This document shows, piece after piece, positions 1 to 7,573 of a stretch of DNA of 55,722 bases. Each line of letters starts with the position of its first letter. The stretch's first letter is position 1. The stretch is taken from contig NZ_FRCS01000032.1 of assembly GCF_900143005.1 (NCBI RefSeq), forward strand, positions 1-55,722, in the 5' to 3' direction. The translations under genes were made by a program, and so were the position numbers. The notes beneath the pieces were generated by a model, which worked only from the letters and a program-made list of their open reading frames with translations, had not been told where the DNA came from and made no database searches. This DNA comes from Cryptosporangium aurantiacum (GTDB taxonomy: Bacteria > Actinomycetota > Actinomycetes > Mycobacteriales > Cryptosporangiaceae).

Positions 1-1
1 C

Positions 2-97
2 CACTGCAACGACTACGACTACAACGACTGCTACAAGCCGCGCCGCCGTCGTCGCCACCACAAGAAGCGTGACTACTGCTGGGACTACGGCTACTGA
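2..97 (+). CDS. C-terminus of a Cys/Tyr/Asp-rich protein (partial)
   Basis: Only the last 31 codons are in the window. The frame is chosen because nearly every third base is G or C, whereas the two other frames lack this. The tail has several Cys, Tyr and Asp residues, then a block of Arg/His/Lys (CYKPRRRRRHHKKRD), and ends DYGY before TGA. Cysteine-rich, strongly basic tails are common in small exported proteins, but no family is recognised. A bidirectional hairpin follows directly. Function unknown. Confidence 0.55.
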   Translation, partial: HCNDYDYNDCYKPRRRRRHHKKRDYCWDYGY

Positions 98-121
98 GCC
101 GAACCCCCCAACACAAACAAA

Positions 122-153
122 CGGCCGGGAAGCCCCAACGGGCTCCCCGGCCG
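122..153. terminator. Bidirectional hairpin terminator
   Basis: Inverted repeat with GC-rich arms (cggccggg...cccggccg, one unpaired A in the left arm and one extra C in the right) around an AACGGG-type loop. It lies between the end of the leftmost + gene and the end of the convergent BTAD regulator, so it can serve both. Confidence 0.7.
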
Positions 154-155
154 CT

Positions 156-3100
156 TCACGTGGTCAGCTGGTTCAGCAGGATCTCGGTCCGCTGGGTCAA
201 CACGGGGAAGCCGAGCGTGCGGTGCGCGGACAGGGCCTTTCCCGCGTGGCTGCGTGCCTCGTCGACCCGGCCGAGGGCGGCCAGTACCACCGCGATGTGG
301 TGGTGGGTCGATCCCCAGCAGGCGCCGGTGGTGCCGAGCGTTGCCAACCAGTCCGCGTACGGCATCAGGTCGGCCAGCACCGCCTCCGGGTCGGGGGTGC
401 CCAGCTGCGCGCCGACCAGCGCCCATTGAACCAGGACGAAGTCGGTCGCCCAGTTGTTCCGGATCGTGACACCCCAGCGGCCGACGAGCCGCCGCGCGTA
501 CCCCTCGTCGCCGGACTCCACGGCGGCGAGGATCGTCGCCGGCCGCAGCATCTCGAACGCCGGTTTCGCGGCGTACTCCAGGAGTTGTTCGAACGCGTCG
601 CCCGGCCGTCCCTGGGCCCGTCGGCTGGTGAACAGTTGCACGAGGTGCGGCAGTTCGCCGCCCCAGAGGCTGGTGCGGTGATGGAAGTCGAGCGCTTCTG
701 CCGAGAGCCGCTCGCCTTCCTCGTAGCGTCCGGACAGCATCGTGCGGGACGCCTCGGCGAACCGGACGATCCCGTCCAACTCAGGCCGGTTGACCTCGCC
801 GACGAGTTCCCGGGCGCGGGACAGGTCGGCGTCGAAACCCGGGAGGTCACCGGCCCGCATCAGCATCCCCATCCGGTGGATGCGGGCCACCAGCTCGTGC
901 GGCCGGGGCACGCCGGGCAGCGCGATCGCCTCGTCGGTGGCTCGACGGCGTTCGGTTTCGCGCTCCGGCACCCACGCGGCGATGTGGTAGTTGTTCAGCG
1001 TCTGGGCGAGCAGCGCGGCGTCGCCCAGCGGGCGGGCCAGCTCGACCGCGCGGGCCGCGTACGCCTCGCCCTCGGCCCGCGCCTGCCCGTAGTACAGCTC
1101 GACGCCGAGCGTCCCGAGCATCGCTGCCCGCTGTGCGTCGGTGAGGCCCTCCGCGTCGACCCGGTCGCGCAGAATCTGCACCATCCGGTCATCGACGACG
1201 CCGTACGGGCGCCAGTTCCACGCGGTGACGCCGCCGAACACGGTGACGGCCTCGATCACCGCGGCCTCGTCACCGTCGGCGAGCGCGAGTTGCACGGCCT
1301 CGTCCAGCGCCTCCCGGGCGCCCTCGGTGTCGCTGCAGGCGCGGCGGGCGCGGCCCAGCTCGATCAGCAGGTCTCGGCGGCGCATCGGCGTCGCCACGTC
1401 GAGCGCGGCGAGCGCGAGCTCCCAGAATTCCACGGCTTCCGGATGCGCCCGCTGGCCCGCGGCCTGCCTGGCGGCCTTGACCGCGTACTCCACGGCCTTC
1501 TCGCTGCTGCCGACGCGTGCCGCGAGCCCGAAGTGGTGGGCGAGTTCGGCCGAGCGGTCGGACGCGGTGGGTTGTGCCTCCAGCGCCTCGCCGACGCGTC
1601 GGTGCAGGCGGGCCCGCTGCAGCCGGCTCAACCCGACGTAGAGCGCGTCCCGGACCAGCGCGTGCGAGAACCGGTAGTCCCAGCCGTCCGGTAGCTCCTC
1701 GACCAGTCCGCTCGCGACGGCGGGCTCCAGCAGCATCAGGACGCGCTCGGTGTCGAGCTCCATGACGCTCTCCAGGACGTCCACCTCGATGTCACGGCCG
1801 CCGACCGCGGCCGCGCGCAGCAGCGCCTGGGTGTCCTGCGGCAGCCGGGCGACCCGCCGGTCGATGACCTCCCGGACGCCTGCCGGAACTGCGGACGCTG
1901 CGGCCTCGGTGGAGCCGCTGCCGGCCAGTGCGGCGGGTTGCTCGCTGTTCAAGAGGCGGAGCAATTCACCGAGATAGAACGGGTTGCCGCCGGTGCGGTC
2001 GTGCAGCACGCGGACCAGCCGGGGTGCCGGCTCGACCTGGTGCGCGTTCAGGAACTCGGCGACGTCCTCGGCGGTGAACGGGTGGACGTTGACCCGCTCG
2101 ACGCCGGGCTGTCTGGCGACGTCCCCGAGCGTGTGGTGCAGGGCCGCGGCGTGCTCGCCGGGCTCCTGCCGGAGCGTCACGAGGATCAGCGTCGGATACC
2201 GGTGCAGTTCCCCGGCGACGAACGCGAGCAGCTCCAGCGAGGACGCGTCGGCCCAGTGCAGGTCCTCGATGACGATCAGCAGCGGCGAGTCGCCGGCCAG
2301 CAGCGCGCTCGCGACGCCGGCGTGCAGCGCGAAGCGTGCGGCGTCCGGGTCGGGGTCGGCGGCGCTGTCCGCGCGGCCGGTGAGCAGACGCAACGCGTCC
2401 TCGGCCGCGGAGCCGGGCCGGGTGGCGCAGGCCTCGAGGACCTGGAGCCACGGCCAGAACGCGGGGGACGCGCTGCTCTCCACGCAGCGACCCCAGGCGA
2501 TCGGGATACCCAGCCCGGTGGCGGTGTCGGTGGCGGCTTGGGCGAGCCGGGTCTTGCCGATCCCGGCCTCTCCGGTGAGCAGCACGACGCCGCCCCGGCC
2601 GCGGGGTAGCTCCTGCAGCCGGGTGGTGATCCAGCCGAGTTGGAAGTCGCGGGCGATCAGCGGCAGCGCGCCCGCCCCGGGCAGGGCCGGGGCCTGGTAG
2701 TGCGGTGGCTCGGTGACCGGCGTGCGGCTCGGGTGCGGCTGCGCCGGTGCCATCGGAAGCCCGGCCGCCCCCGGCCCGCTCCCGCCAGTCGGCGCACCGG
2801 CGGTCGGCCCGCTGGTGGTCGGCCCGCTGGTGGTCGGCCCGCTGGTGGTCGGCCCGCTGGTGGTCGGGGTGACGGTGGTCGGGGTGACGGTCGCCGGGGT
2901 GACGGTTGGCGGGGTGACGGCTGGGCGGGGCGGGCCTGCCAGTGGGGACGGCGGCGCGGGGTACGACGTCGCGGCCGGCGACGGGTCGGTGGGCGGCGCG
3001 GCAGGTGCCAGGTACAGGAACGGTGACTGCTCGGTGACGACGGCCGTGCCCGGCGGGGTGTCCGGCAGGTCCAGCGACGTGTCCTGACGCAGGACCGCGG

Positions 3101-3881
3101 CCTCCATGTCGCGCAGCTCGGGCCCGGGATCGAGCCCCAGCTCGTCGGCGAGGATCGTGCGGACCCGCTGGAGCGCGCCGAGCGCGTCGGCCTGCCGTCC
3201 GCTGCGGTACAGGCCGAGGGCGAGCAGCGCCCAGAACCGCTCGCGGAACCGGTGGCGCTCGACGATCTGTTCCAGCTTGAGCACGGCTTCGGTGTGGCGT
3301 CCGAGGCCGAGCCAAGCCTCGATCTGCAGCTCGTGCGCGACCAGGTGCAGGTCGTGCATGCGGGTGATCGTCGGCTGGGCGAACGGCAGGTCGGAGAAGT
3401 CCTGCAGCGCCGAACCACGCCAGTGCGTCGTCGAGGCCCGGAAGTGCGCGTCGGCGGTGAGCGGGTCGCCGGCGGCGAGCGCCCGCCGACCTGCGTCGAC
3501 GTCCTGTGCGAAGCGAACGAGGTCCACCTGGGCCTGGTCGATGTCGAGCAGGTAGCCGGGTTCGCGGGTGAGCAGCGTGCGGGGCGGGGTGCGGGGCGCG
3601 CGGTCGGGCTCCAGCGCTCGACGCAGCTGGGAGATGTACGCCTGCAGCGTGCCGGTTGCGCTGGACGGTGGTTCGTCGGCCCAGAGCTGGTCGATGAGCC
3701 GGTCGAGCGGAAGTACCTGACCCGGCGTGATCAGCAGCATCGCGAGGATCGCGCGTTCCTTGCGCGGCCCGATGTCGACCTGGCGTCCCTGCCCGTCGAT
3801 CACGAGCAGCGGACCGAGTAACCGGAAGTCGAGGGTGCCGGGGGGTGCGGCGTTCGCCGGGGGTTGGTTCTCGGCCGGCAT
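156..3881 (-). CDS. BTAD/AAA/TPR transcriptional regulator (AfsR/SARP-like, large)
   Basis: 1241 aa. Residues about 17-110 form an OmpR-type winged helix (GPRKERAILAMLL) and about 110-260 the bacterial transcriptional activation (BTAD) domain, as in SARP/AfsR proteins. A Pro/Thr/Gly linker (about 270-400), partly made of five-residue repeats, leads to an ATPase with Walker A GEAGIGKTR near 440 and Walker B LLIVIEDLHWAD near 537. The last 400 residues are helical repeats of TPR type. Such proteins activate secondary-metabolism or stress genes in response to an unknown signal, with nucleotide binding as switch. It follows the GNAT gene by 10 nt with GGAGGGG before its ATG, so the two are co-transcribed. 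The shared upstream region carries SARP-type heptamers, suggesting autoregulation. Targets are inferred, not shown. Confidence 0.9.
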   Translation of the reverse strand: MPAENQPPANAAPPGTLDFRLLGPLLVIDGQGRQVDIGPRKERAILAMLLITPGQVLPLDRLIDQLWADEPPSSATGTLQAYISQLRRALEPDRAPRTPPRTLLTREPGYLLDIDQAQVDLVRFAQDVDAGRRALAAGDPLTADAHFRASTTHWRGSALQDFSDLPFAQPTITRMHDLHLVAHELQIEAWLGLGRHTEAVLKLEQIVERHRFRERFWALLALGLYRSGRQADALGALQRVRTILADELGLDPGPELRDMEAAVLRQDTSLDLPDTPPGTAVVTEQSPFLYLAPAAPPTDPSPAATSYPAPPSPLAGPPRPAVTPPTVTPATVTPTTVTPTTSGPTTSGPTTSGPTTSGPTAGAPTGGSGPGAAGLPMAPAQPHPSRTPVTEPPHYQAPALPGAGALPLIARDFQLGWITTRLQELPRGRGGVVLLTGEAGIGKTRLAQAATDTATGLGIPIAWGRCVESSASPAFWPWLQVLEACATRPGSAAEDALRLLTGRADSAADPDPDAARFALHAGVASALLAGDSPLLIVIEDLHWADASSLELLAFVAGELHRYPTLILVTLRQEPGEHAAALHHTLGDVARQPGVERVNVHPFTAEDVAEFLNAHQVEPAPRLVRVLHDRTGGNPFYLGELLRLLNSEQPAALAGSGSTEAAASAVPAGVREVIDRRVARLPQDTQALLRAAAVGGRDIEVDVLESVMELDTERVLMLLEPAVASGLVEELPDGWDYRFSHALVRDALYVGLSRLQRARLHRRVGEALEAQPTASDRSAELAHHFGLAARVGSSEKAVEYAVKAARQAAGQRAHPEAVEFWELALAALDVATPMRRRDLLIELGRARRACSDTEGAREALDEAVQLALADGDEAAVIEAVTVFGGVTAWNWRPYGVVDDRMVQILRDRVDAEGLTDAQRAAMLGTLGVELYYGQARAEGEAYAARAVELARPLGDAALLAQTLNNYHIAAWVPERETERRRATDEAIALPGVPRPHELVARIHRMGMLMRAGDLPGFDADLSRARELVGEVNRPELDGIVRFAEASRTMLSGRYEEGERLSAEALDFHHRTSLWGGELPHLVQLFTSRRAQGRPGDAFEQLLEYAAKPAFEMLRPATILAAVESGDEGYARRLVGRWGVTIRNNWATDFVLVQWALVGAQLGTPDPEAVLADLMPYADWLATLGTTGACWGSTHHHIAVVLAALGRVDEARSHAGKALSAHRTLGFPVLTQRTEILLNQLTT
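2796..2930. repeat. 15-bp minisatellite inside the regulator linker
   Basis: About nine consecutive 15-bp units. Three are exact copies of gctggtggtcggccc (2811-2855); the later units drift to the form gacggtggtcggggt. Because the unit is 15 bp, the reading frame is kept, and the protein shows repeated five-residue blocks of the kind PTTSG and TPTTV. The repeat sits in the flexible linker between the BTAD domain and the ATPase, so copy-number change would alter linker length only. Confidence 0.85.
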
Positions 3882-3891
3882 AGCCCCTCCG

Positions 3892-4371
3892 TCAGGTCTC
3901 CCGGGACCTCCACAGCACCGGGCGCCCCACCGAACGGTGAGAGTAACCGTCGTTCACCACGTCGGGATCCTCCGCGAAGCCGAGTCTCCGCAACATCTTC
4001 GTCAGCGCGTCGTCGGCGTTGGTGCAGAACTCCAGGATTTCGCCCCCGGCCTGCAGCGACCGTCGTACGTCGCTGAGCAGCCTGGTGGCCAGGCCGCGCC
4101 GGCGCCGGGACGGTTCGACCGCGAGCGCGACCATCCGGGCTCGTTCCGGGGTACTGCCGGGGACGACCAGCGCAGCGGCCAGCGCCTGGTGCGGGTCTTC
4201 GGCGGCGACGTCGACCAGTAGATACAGGCGGGCGTCCGTGACGTCGCCCAGCATCTCGGGAGCGCACCGCCGCAGCAGGTCGAGGGCAGGCCCCGGCGCC
4301 GTCGGTGGCGAGGTCCGGAAGAGGACCATGTCCGCGGCTGCCACATCGTCGGAGGGCAAGGAGGCGGTCAC
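3892..4371 (-). CDS. GNAT-family N-acetyltransferase
   Basis: 159 aa from the GTG at 4371; an in-frame ATG at 4383 is possible. The acetyl-CoA pyrophosphate-binding motif is RRRRGLATRLL, preceded by the usual beta strand (ARMVALAVEPS). A C-terminal LGF segment fits the end of the GNAT fold. Acceptor substrate unknown. I prefer 4371 because a -10-like AATGCT ends 7 nt upstream, which would make the transcript leaderless, and the ATG at 4383 lies inside that -10. First gene of an operon with the BTAD regulator; divergent from the FAD oxidoreductase. It may modify a metabolite in the same regulon, which is inference. Confidence 0.8.
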   Translation of the reverse strand: MTASLPSDDVAAADMVLFRTSPPTAPGPALDLLRRCAPEMLGDVTDARLYLLVDVAAEDPHQALAAALVVPGSTPERARMVALAVEPSRRRRGLATRLLSDVRRSLQAGGEILEFCTNADDALTKMLRRLGFAEDPDVVNDGYSHRSVGRPVLWRSRET

Positions 4372-4378
4372 ACTGGAG

Positions 4379-4410
4379 AGCATTCCCAGGCACGCTTGGA
4401 CGCGACTTGG
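4379..4410 (-). promoter_or_regulatory. SARP-type promoter for the GNAT-regulator operon
   Basis: On the - strand, heptamers CCAAGTC (4404-4410) and CCAAGCG (4393-4399) are separated by 4 bp. Eight bp further downstream is AATGCT (4384-4379), and seven nt after that is the GTG start at 4371. SARP-family activators are known to bind direct heptamers of 11-bp period with the last one 8 bp from the -10. The fit is by eye. Confidence 0.55.
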
Positions 4411-4464
4411 ATCCGGCTAGGGAACGACTCGGTCCATTGCCGCGAACTCGGACCAATACCCCAC

Positions 4465-4540
4465 CCAAGTCAACGGTTTAAGCGGCCAAGCAGCGCTCCA
4501 AGTGAGGATCAAGTCGCCGCCAAGCGCCTTCCGCCACTGT
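4465..4540 (+). promoter_or_regulatory. SARP-type promoter for the FAD oxidoreductase gene
   Basis: Three direct heptamers at exact 11-bp period: CCAAGTG (4498-4504), TCAAGTC (4509-4515) and CCAAGCG (4520-4526). Then come 8 bp and a -10-like CACTGT (4535-4540). Two further copies, CCAAGTC at 4465 and CCAAGCA at 4486, lie upstream. The promoter-proximal heptamer CCAAGCG is identical to the proximal one on the opposite side. This places transcription start near 4547 and supports the ATG at 4589 as the gene start. Confidence 0.55.
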
Positions 4541-4588
4541 TTCCGTTGTCGAGATACGGCAGCGGAAATCTCCAGTGGGGGAAGAGCG

Positions 4589-5983
4589 ATGATGACCATC
4601 GGCGCGACGGCGACCAGGGAAGCGGCCGGCAGCGTCGGCGCGGACCTGACCCGCCTGGTGCGCGGACAGGTGCTCTCGCCGGGTGACACCGGGTGGGAGG
4701 TGGCCCGGCGTCCGTGGAACCTTCAGGTGAAGCAGGAAGTCCGGGCGGTCGTCGTCGCCGAGGACGCGGAGGACGTCGCCGCCACCGTGCGGTACGCGAA
4801 CCAGTACGGGCTGTCGGTCGCCGCGCAGCCGGTCGGCCACGGCGCGACCACTGCCCTCCGCGACACGATCCTGCTCCGCACCGGCGCGCTGCGCGGCGTC
4901 GACGTCGACCCGGTGGCGCGGACGGCCCGGGTGGCCGCGGGCGCCGGTTGGGCGGACGTCCTCGGCCGGGCGGGTGCGCACGGGCTCACCGGTCTCGCGG
5001 GCAGCTCCACCGGCCCCAGCGTCGTCGGGTTCACGCTCGGCGGTGGGCTGTCGTGGTTCGGCCGCAAGTACGGCTTCACGGCCAACGCGGTGCGGTCCGC
5101 GGAGGTCGTGGACGCGAACGGCGACCGGTACCGGGTGGACGCCACCCGCGACCCGGAGCTGTTCTGGGCGCTCCGCGGTGGCGGTGGTGACTTCGCGCTC
5201 GTCACCGAGCTGGAGTTCGACCTCTTCCCGGCGCCGCTGCTCTACGGTGGCCGGCTGCTCTGGCCGGCCGAGCGCGCCGCCGAGGTGCTCGAGGCGTACC
5301 GGGAGACCGTGGCGATCGCGCCGGAGGAGCTGAGCCTCTGGTACACGCTGCTGCGCTTCCCGCCGATCCCGGAGCTGCCGGAGTTCCTGCGGGGCCGCGC
5401 GATGGTGGCGGTGGACGCGACCTACCTCGGTGGGCTGGCGAACGGCCGGGAGCTCCTCTCGCGGCTGCTCGCGGTGCCGGGGACGCTGCTCGACACGGTC
5501 GGCGCGCTGCAGGTCGCCGACCTCGGGTCGGTGGCCGCCGAGCCGGTCGACCCGGTGCCGGCGATGGAGTACGCGGCGCTGCTGCCCGAGCTCGACGACG
5601 ACGCGGCTGACACGCTGCTCGGCGTGGCGGGGCCGCACAGCGGTTCGCCGCTGAACACGGTGCAGCTACGGCACCTCGGCGGCGCGCTCGCGCGGCCGAC
5701 CATCGGCGGTGGTGCGGTGGGGCACCTCGAGGAGAAGTTCAGCCTGACCGGGATCGGCATGCCGATGGGGCCCGGCATGGCCGAGCAGATCGAGGCGCAC
5801 CAGGCGCTGATGGCGGACGCGTTCGCCCCGCACGCCAGCGGACGGATCTTCTTCACGTTCCTCGGCTCGGAGGAGAGCCCGGTCGCGGCGTTCCCGCCGG
5901 ATGTGCTCGCCCGGTTGCGGGACGTCAAGCGGCGGCGCGACCCGCACGGCGTCATCCGGAGCAATCACCCCGTGCTCCGATAA
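4589..5983 (+). CDS. FAD-binding PCMH-type oxidoreductase (BBE-like)
   Basis: 464 aa. The N-terminal FAD-binding PCMH domain contains QPVGHGA, whose His is where FAD is covalently attached in berberine-bridge-type oxidases. SSTGPSVVGFTLGGG is the second FAD-contact motif; the Cys found in bicovalent members is replaced by Ser, so single attachment is expected. FWALRGGGGDF is typical of the family, and the C-terminus ends in an HPVL segment where BBE domains end. Members oxidise sugars, alkaloids, aclacinomycin or similar secondary products, so substrate is open. GGGGGAAG precedes the ATG at 4589; the open frame continues upstream to 4502 but that part overlaps the putative promoter. Probably controlled by the divergent BTAD regulator. 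Confidence 0.88.
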   Translation: MMTIGATATREAAGSVGADLTRLVRGQVLSPGDTGWEVARRPWNLQVKQEVRAVVVAEDAEDVAATVRYANQYGLSVAAQPVGHGATTALRDTILLRTGALRGVDVDPVARTARVAAGAGWADVLGRAGAHGLTGLAGSSTGPSVVGFTLGGGLSWFGRKYGFTANAVRSAEVVDANGDRYRVDATRDPELFWALRGGGGDFALVTELEFDLFPAPLLYGGRLLWPAERAAEVLEAYRETVAIAPEELSLWYTLLRFPPIPELPEFLRGRAMVAVDATYLGGLANGRELLSRLLAVPGTLLDTVGALQVADLGSVAAEPVDPVPAMEYAALLPELDDDAADTLLGVAGPHSGSPLNTVQLRHLGGALARPTIGGGAVGHLEEKFSLTGIGMPMGPGMAEQIEAHQALMADAFAPHASGRIFFTFLGSEESPVAAFPPDVLARLRDVKRRRDPHGVIRSNHPVLR

Positions 5984-6040
5984 CCCCCTGACTCGGGGTC
6001 TCCGCGGTTGCCCCCCGTCTTCCGCGTCGAGATCCCGAAC

Positions 6041-6088
6041 CCACCGGCCCGGACGTCACCTGGAGAGTGGTGGCGTCCGGGCCGGTGG
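6041..6088. terminator. Long hairpin terminator 1
   Basis: Twenty-base-pair inverted repeat (6041-6060 with 6069-6088) with a single mismatch and an 8-nt loop, about 57 nt after the FAD oxidoreductase stop. Confidence 0.75.
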
Positions 6089-6119
6089 CCCCCCGGCCGA
6101 TGTTGCCCCGGCCGGGGGG
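6089..6119. terminator. Hairpin terminator 2
   Basis: Perfect 11-bp stem (ccccccggccg with cggccgggggg) and 9-nt loop, immediately after the first hairpin. The tandem arrangement should insulate the next gene. Confidence 0.7.
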
Positions 6120-6209
6120 CGCGGCCCGTGGCGTCCGGATGGGGTTGCCGGGCGCCTCGGGCCGCGTTGGTTGCAGCCTGCGCCCGGCCACCGGGTGGCG
6201 CGACGCCCC

Positions 6210-6215
6210 TACACT
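6210..6215 (+). promoter_or_regulatory. -10 element for a leaderless lipoprotein gene
   Basis: TACACT matches the actinobacterial -10 pattern TAnnnT and ends 6 nt before the GTG at 6222. Transcription would therefore start at the initiation codon. No Shine-Dalgarno sequence precedes this GTG. No clear -35 was found. Confidence 0.45.
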
Positions 6216-6221
6216 TAGTTC

Positions 6222-6599
6222 GTGACCAGCATCGACGCCCATCGCGCCGCATCCACCGGTCGTTCGTTCCGCCACCGGGCCGGGGCTCGCATCGGTGCCC
6301 TGATCGCGGCAGCCGCTCTCGGGCTCGCCGTGCTCGCCGGGTGCGGCGGAGACAACTCGCAGACGGACTGCAACCTCAACTCGTGCACGATCACCTTCGA
6401 CCGTGGGGTGGACGCCAGCGTCTCGGTGCTCGGCATCGACGCGAAGCTCATCTCGGTCCAGGACAGCCAGGCGACGCTGGAGGTCGCCGGGCAGCAGGTG
6501 ACCGTTCCGGTCGGCCAGGATGCCCAGTCCGAGGGCTTCAACATCTCGGTCGAGGAGATCACCGCCGACGAAGTGATCGTCAAGATCTCGGCCAACTGA
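6222..6599 (+). CDS. Small secreted lipoprotein, function unknown
   Basis: 125 aa. A basic N-region (two Arg-rich stretches) is followed by a hydrophobic helix ending in lipobox VLAGC, so the mature protein starts at Cys and is membrane-anchored outside the cell. The mature part, about 80 aa, has two further Cys (DCNLNSC), which could form a disulfide, and alternating beta-strand-like segments. It has no recognisable catalytic motif. It stands alone between terminators on both sides. I do not recognise a named family. Confidence 0.75.
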   Translation: MTSIDAHRAASTGRSFRHRAGARIGALIAAAALGLAVLAGCGGDNSQTDCNLNSCTITFDRGVDASVSVLGIDAKLISVQDSQATLEVAGQQVTVPVGQDAQSEGFNISVEEITADEVIVKISAN

Positions 6600-6611
6600 C
6601 CCTCCACACCC

Positions 6612-6641
6612 CAGCCCCGCACCCCCCGAGGTGCGGGGCTG
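6612..6641. terminator. Terminator of the lipoprotein gene
   Basis: Perfect 12-bp stem (cagccccgcacc with ggtgcggggctg), 6-nt loop, followed by cgttgtgctt. It begins 12 nt after the stop codon. Confidence 0.85.
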
Positions 6642-6687
6642 CGTTGTGCTTACGGTCTGTGATTTCCTATCCAAACGGTGGGATCGA

Positions 6688-6717
6688 TGTGACCTTGGGC
6701 CTGTGCCGGGTAACAAT
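6688..6717 (+). promoter_or_regulatory. Promoter of the sulfur operon leader
   Basis: A -10-like AACAAT (6712-6717, within TAACAAT) lies 6 nt before the leader ATG at 6724. A weak -35-like TGTGAC (6688-6693) is 18 bp upstream of it. The geometry predicts a leaderless mRNA starting at the leader-peptide ATG. Confidence 0.5.
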
Positions 6718-6723
6718 GACTCC

Positions 6724-6828
6724 ATGACGCACCGCACGAGTCGACGCCCAGGTCAGCGGGTCCCGCTGACGCAGCGGCGCCACATCGACCTCGTGCGCGT
6801 CGCGACCGCACTCTGTCTGGTCGACTGA
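6724..6828 (+). CDS. Sulfur-operon leader peptide (RRHIDLxRV...C type)
   Basis: 34 aa, MTHRTSRRPG... with the core LTQRRHIDLVRVATALC and four last residues LVD-stop after a single Cys. Short ORFs with an RRHIDL-RV-..-LC core precede sulfur and cysteine genes in many actinobacteria and are annotated as putative leader peptides. Cysteine-responsive leader ORFs are experimentally known in mycobacteria, though those carry runs of Cys. Here the peptide lies 151 nt upstream of cysC in the same orientation, with its own promoter. Its likely role is to couple cysteine/sulfur supply, sensed by translation near the single Cys codon, to expression of cysCDN. The mechanism (attenuation or RBS exposure) is not visible to me. 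Confidence 0.8.
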   Translation: MTHRTSRRPGQRVPLTQRRHIDLVRVATALCLVD

Positions 6829-6979
6829 CCGCTCACCGCAGGGAGCGACCGCAGCGCACCGTCGCGTCCGCGTGCCTCCTCGACCGCGCCGGCCATCCGT
6901 TCGCCCGGCCCGGACACGCTGCCCCCGGCCCCGCACCGCCGAGCCCCGGCCCAGACCCGCCGACCGAGGGATTCAGACG
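6829..6979 (+). promoter_or_regulatory. 5' leader between leader peptide and cysC
   Basis: 151 nt of C-rich untranslated sequence, ending with GAGGG (6966-6970) nine nt before the cysC ATG. Only short complementary stretches are apparent (for example cgctc near 6830 with gagcg near 6844). No strong terminator stem was found, so rho-dependent or translational control would fit better than an intrinsic attenuator. This is inferred from position. Confidence 0.4.
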
Positions 6980-7573
6980 ATGCCCCCAGCGTCCACTCCT
7001 GGCACCGACCATGCCCCCGCCGCTCTCCCCTCGAGCGCGCCCGGCGGCGCGACGATCTGGCTGACCGGTCTGCCCAGCGCGGGCAAGACCACGGTCGCGC
7101 TCGCCGCGGCCGAGCTGCTGCGTGCGGACGGCCGCGCGGTCGAGGTGCTCGACGGGGACGAGATCCGCGCATTCCTCTCGGCTGACCTGGGATTTTCCCG
7201 GGAGGACCGGGGCAAGCAGGTCGCTCGGGTGGGCTGGATCGCCCGGCTGCTCGCCCGCAACGGCGTCCTCGCGTTCGCGCCGCTGGTCTCCCCGTACGCG
7301 GCGGACCGCGACGCGCTCAAGGCCGGGTCGAAGGCTGAAGGACTCGCGTTCCTAGAGGTGTACGCCGCCGCCCCGGTCGAGGTCTGCGCCCACCGGGACG
7401 TGAAGGGCCTGTACGCCGGGCAGCGCACCGGCGCGGTCTCCGGGCTGACCGGCGTGGACGCACCGTACGAGATCCCCACCGCCCCCGACCTGGTGCTGCG
7501 CACGCACGAGGAGTCGGTCGCGGCCAGCGCGTCCCGGCTGGTCGGGTTGCTCGCCGAGCGGGGCCTGGCGTGA
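6980..7573 (+). CDS. cysC: Adenylylsulfate (APS) kinase
   Basis: 197 aa. Phosphorylates adenosine 5'-phosphosulfate to PAPS with ATP in the cytosol. P-loop GLPSAGKTT (family usually GLSGSGKST), DGDEIR and FSREDR motifs for APS/ATP binding, and the lid-type segment DVKGLYAG are all present. The ATG at 6980 is chosen because GAGGG precedes it by 9 nt and the upstream continuation is Pro/Arg-rich non-coding-like sequence. First enzyme gene of the operon. Its stop overlaps the GTG of cysD. PAPS then feeds the sulfotransferase encoded three genes downstream. Confidence 0.93.
   Translation: MPPASTPGTDHAPAALPSSAPGGATIWLTGLPSAGKTTVALAAAELLRADGRAVEVLDGDEIRAFLSADLGFSREDRGKQVARVGWIARLLARNGVLAFAPLVSPYAADRDALKAGSKAEGLAFLEVYAAAPVEVCAHRDVKGLYAGQRTGAVSGLTGVDAPYEIPTAPDLVLRTHEESVAASASRLVGLLAERGLA

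Noticed and set aside
4502-4588. N-terminal extension of the FAD oxidoreductase to an ATG at 4502
   Set aside because: This stretch carries the heptamers and the -10-like site, and the encoded residues are unlike the family; the ATG at 4589 has a good ribosome site.
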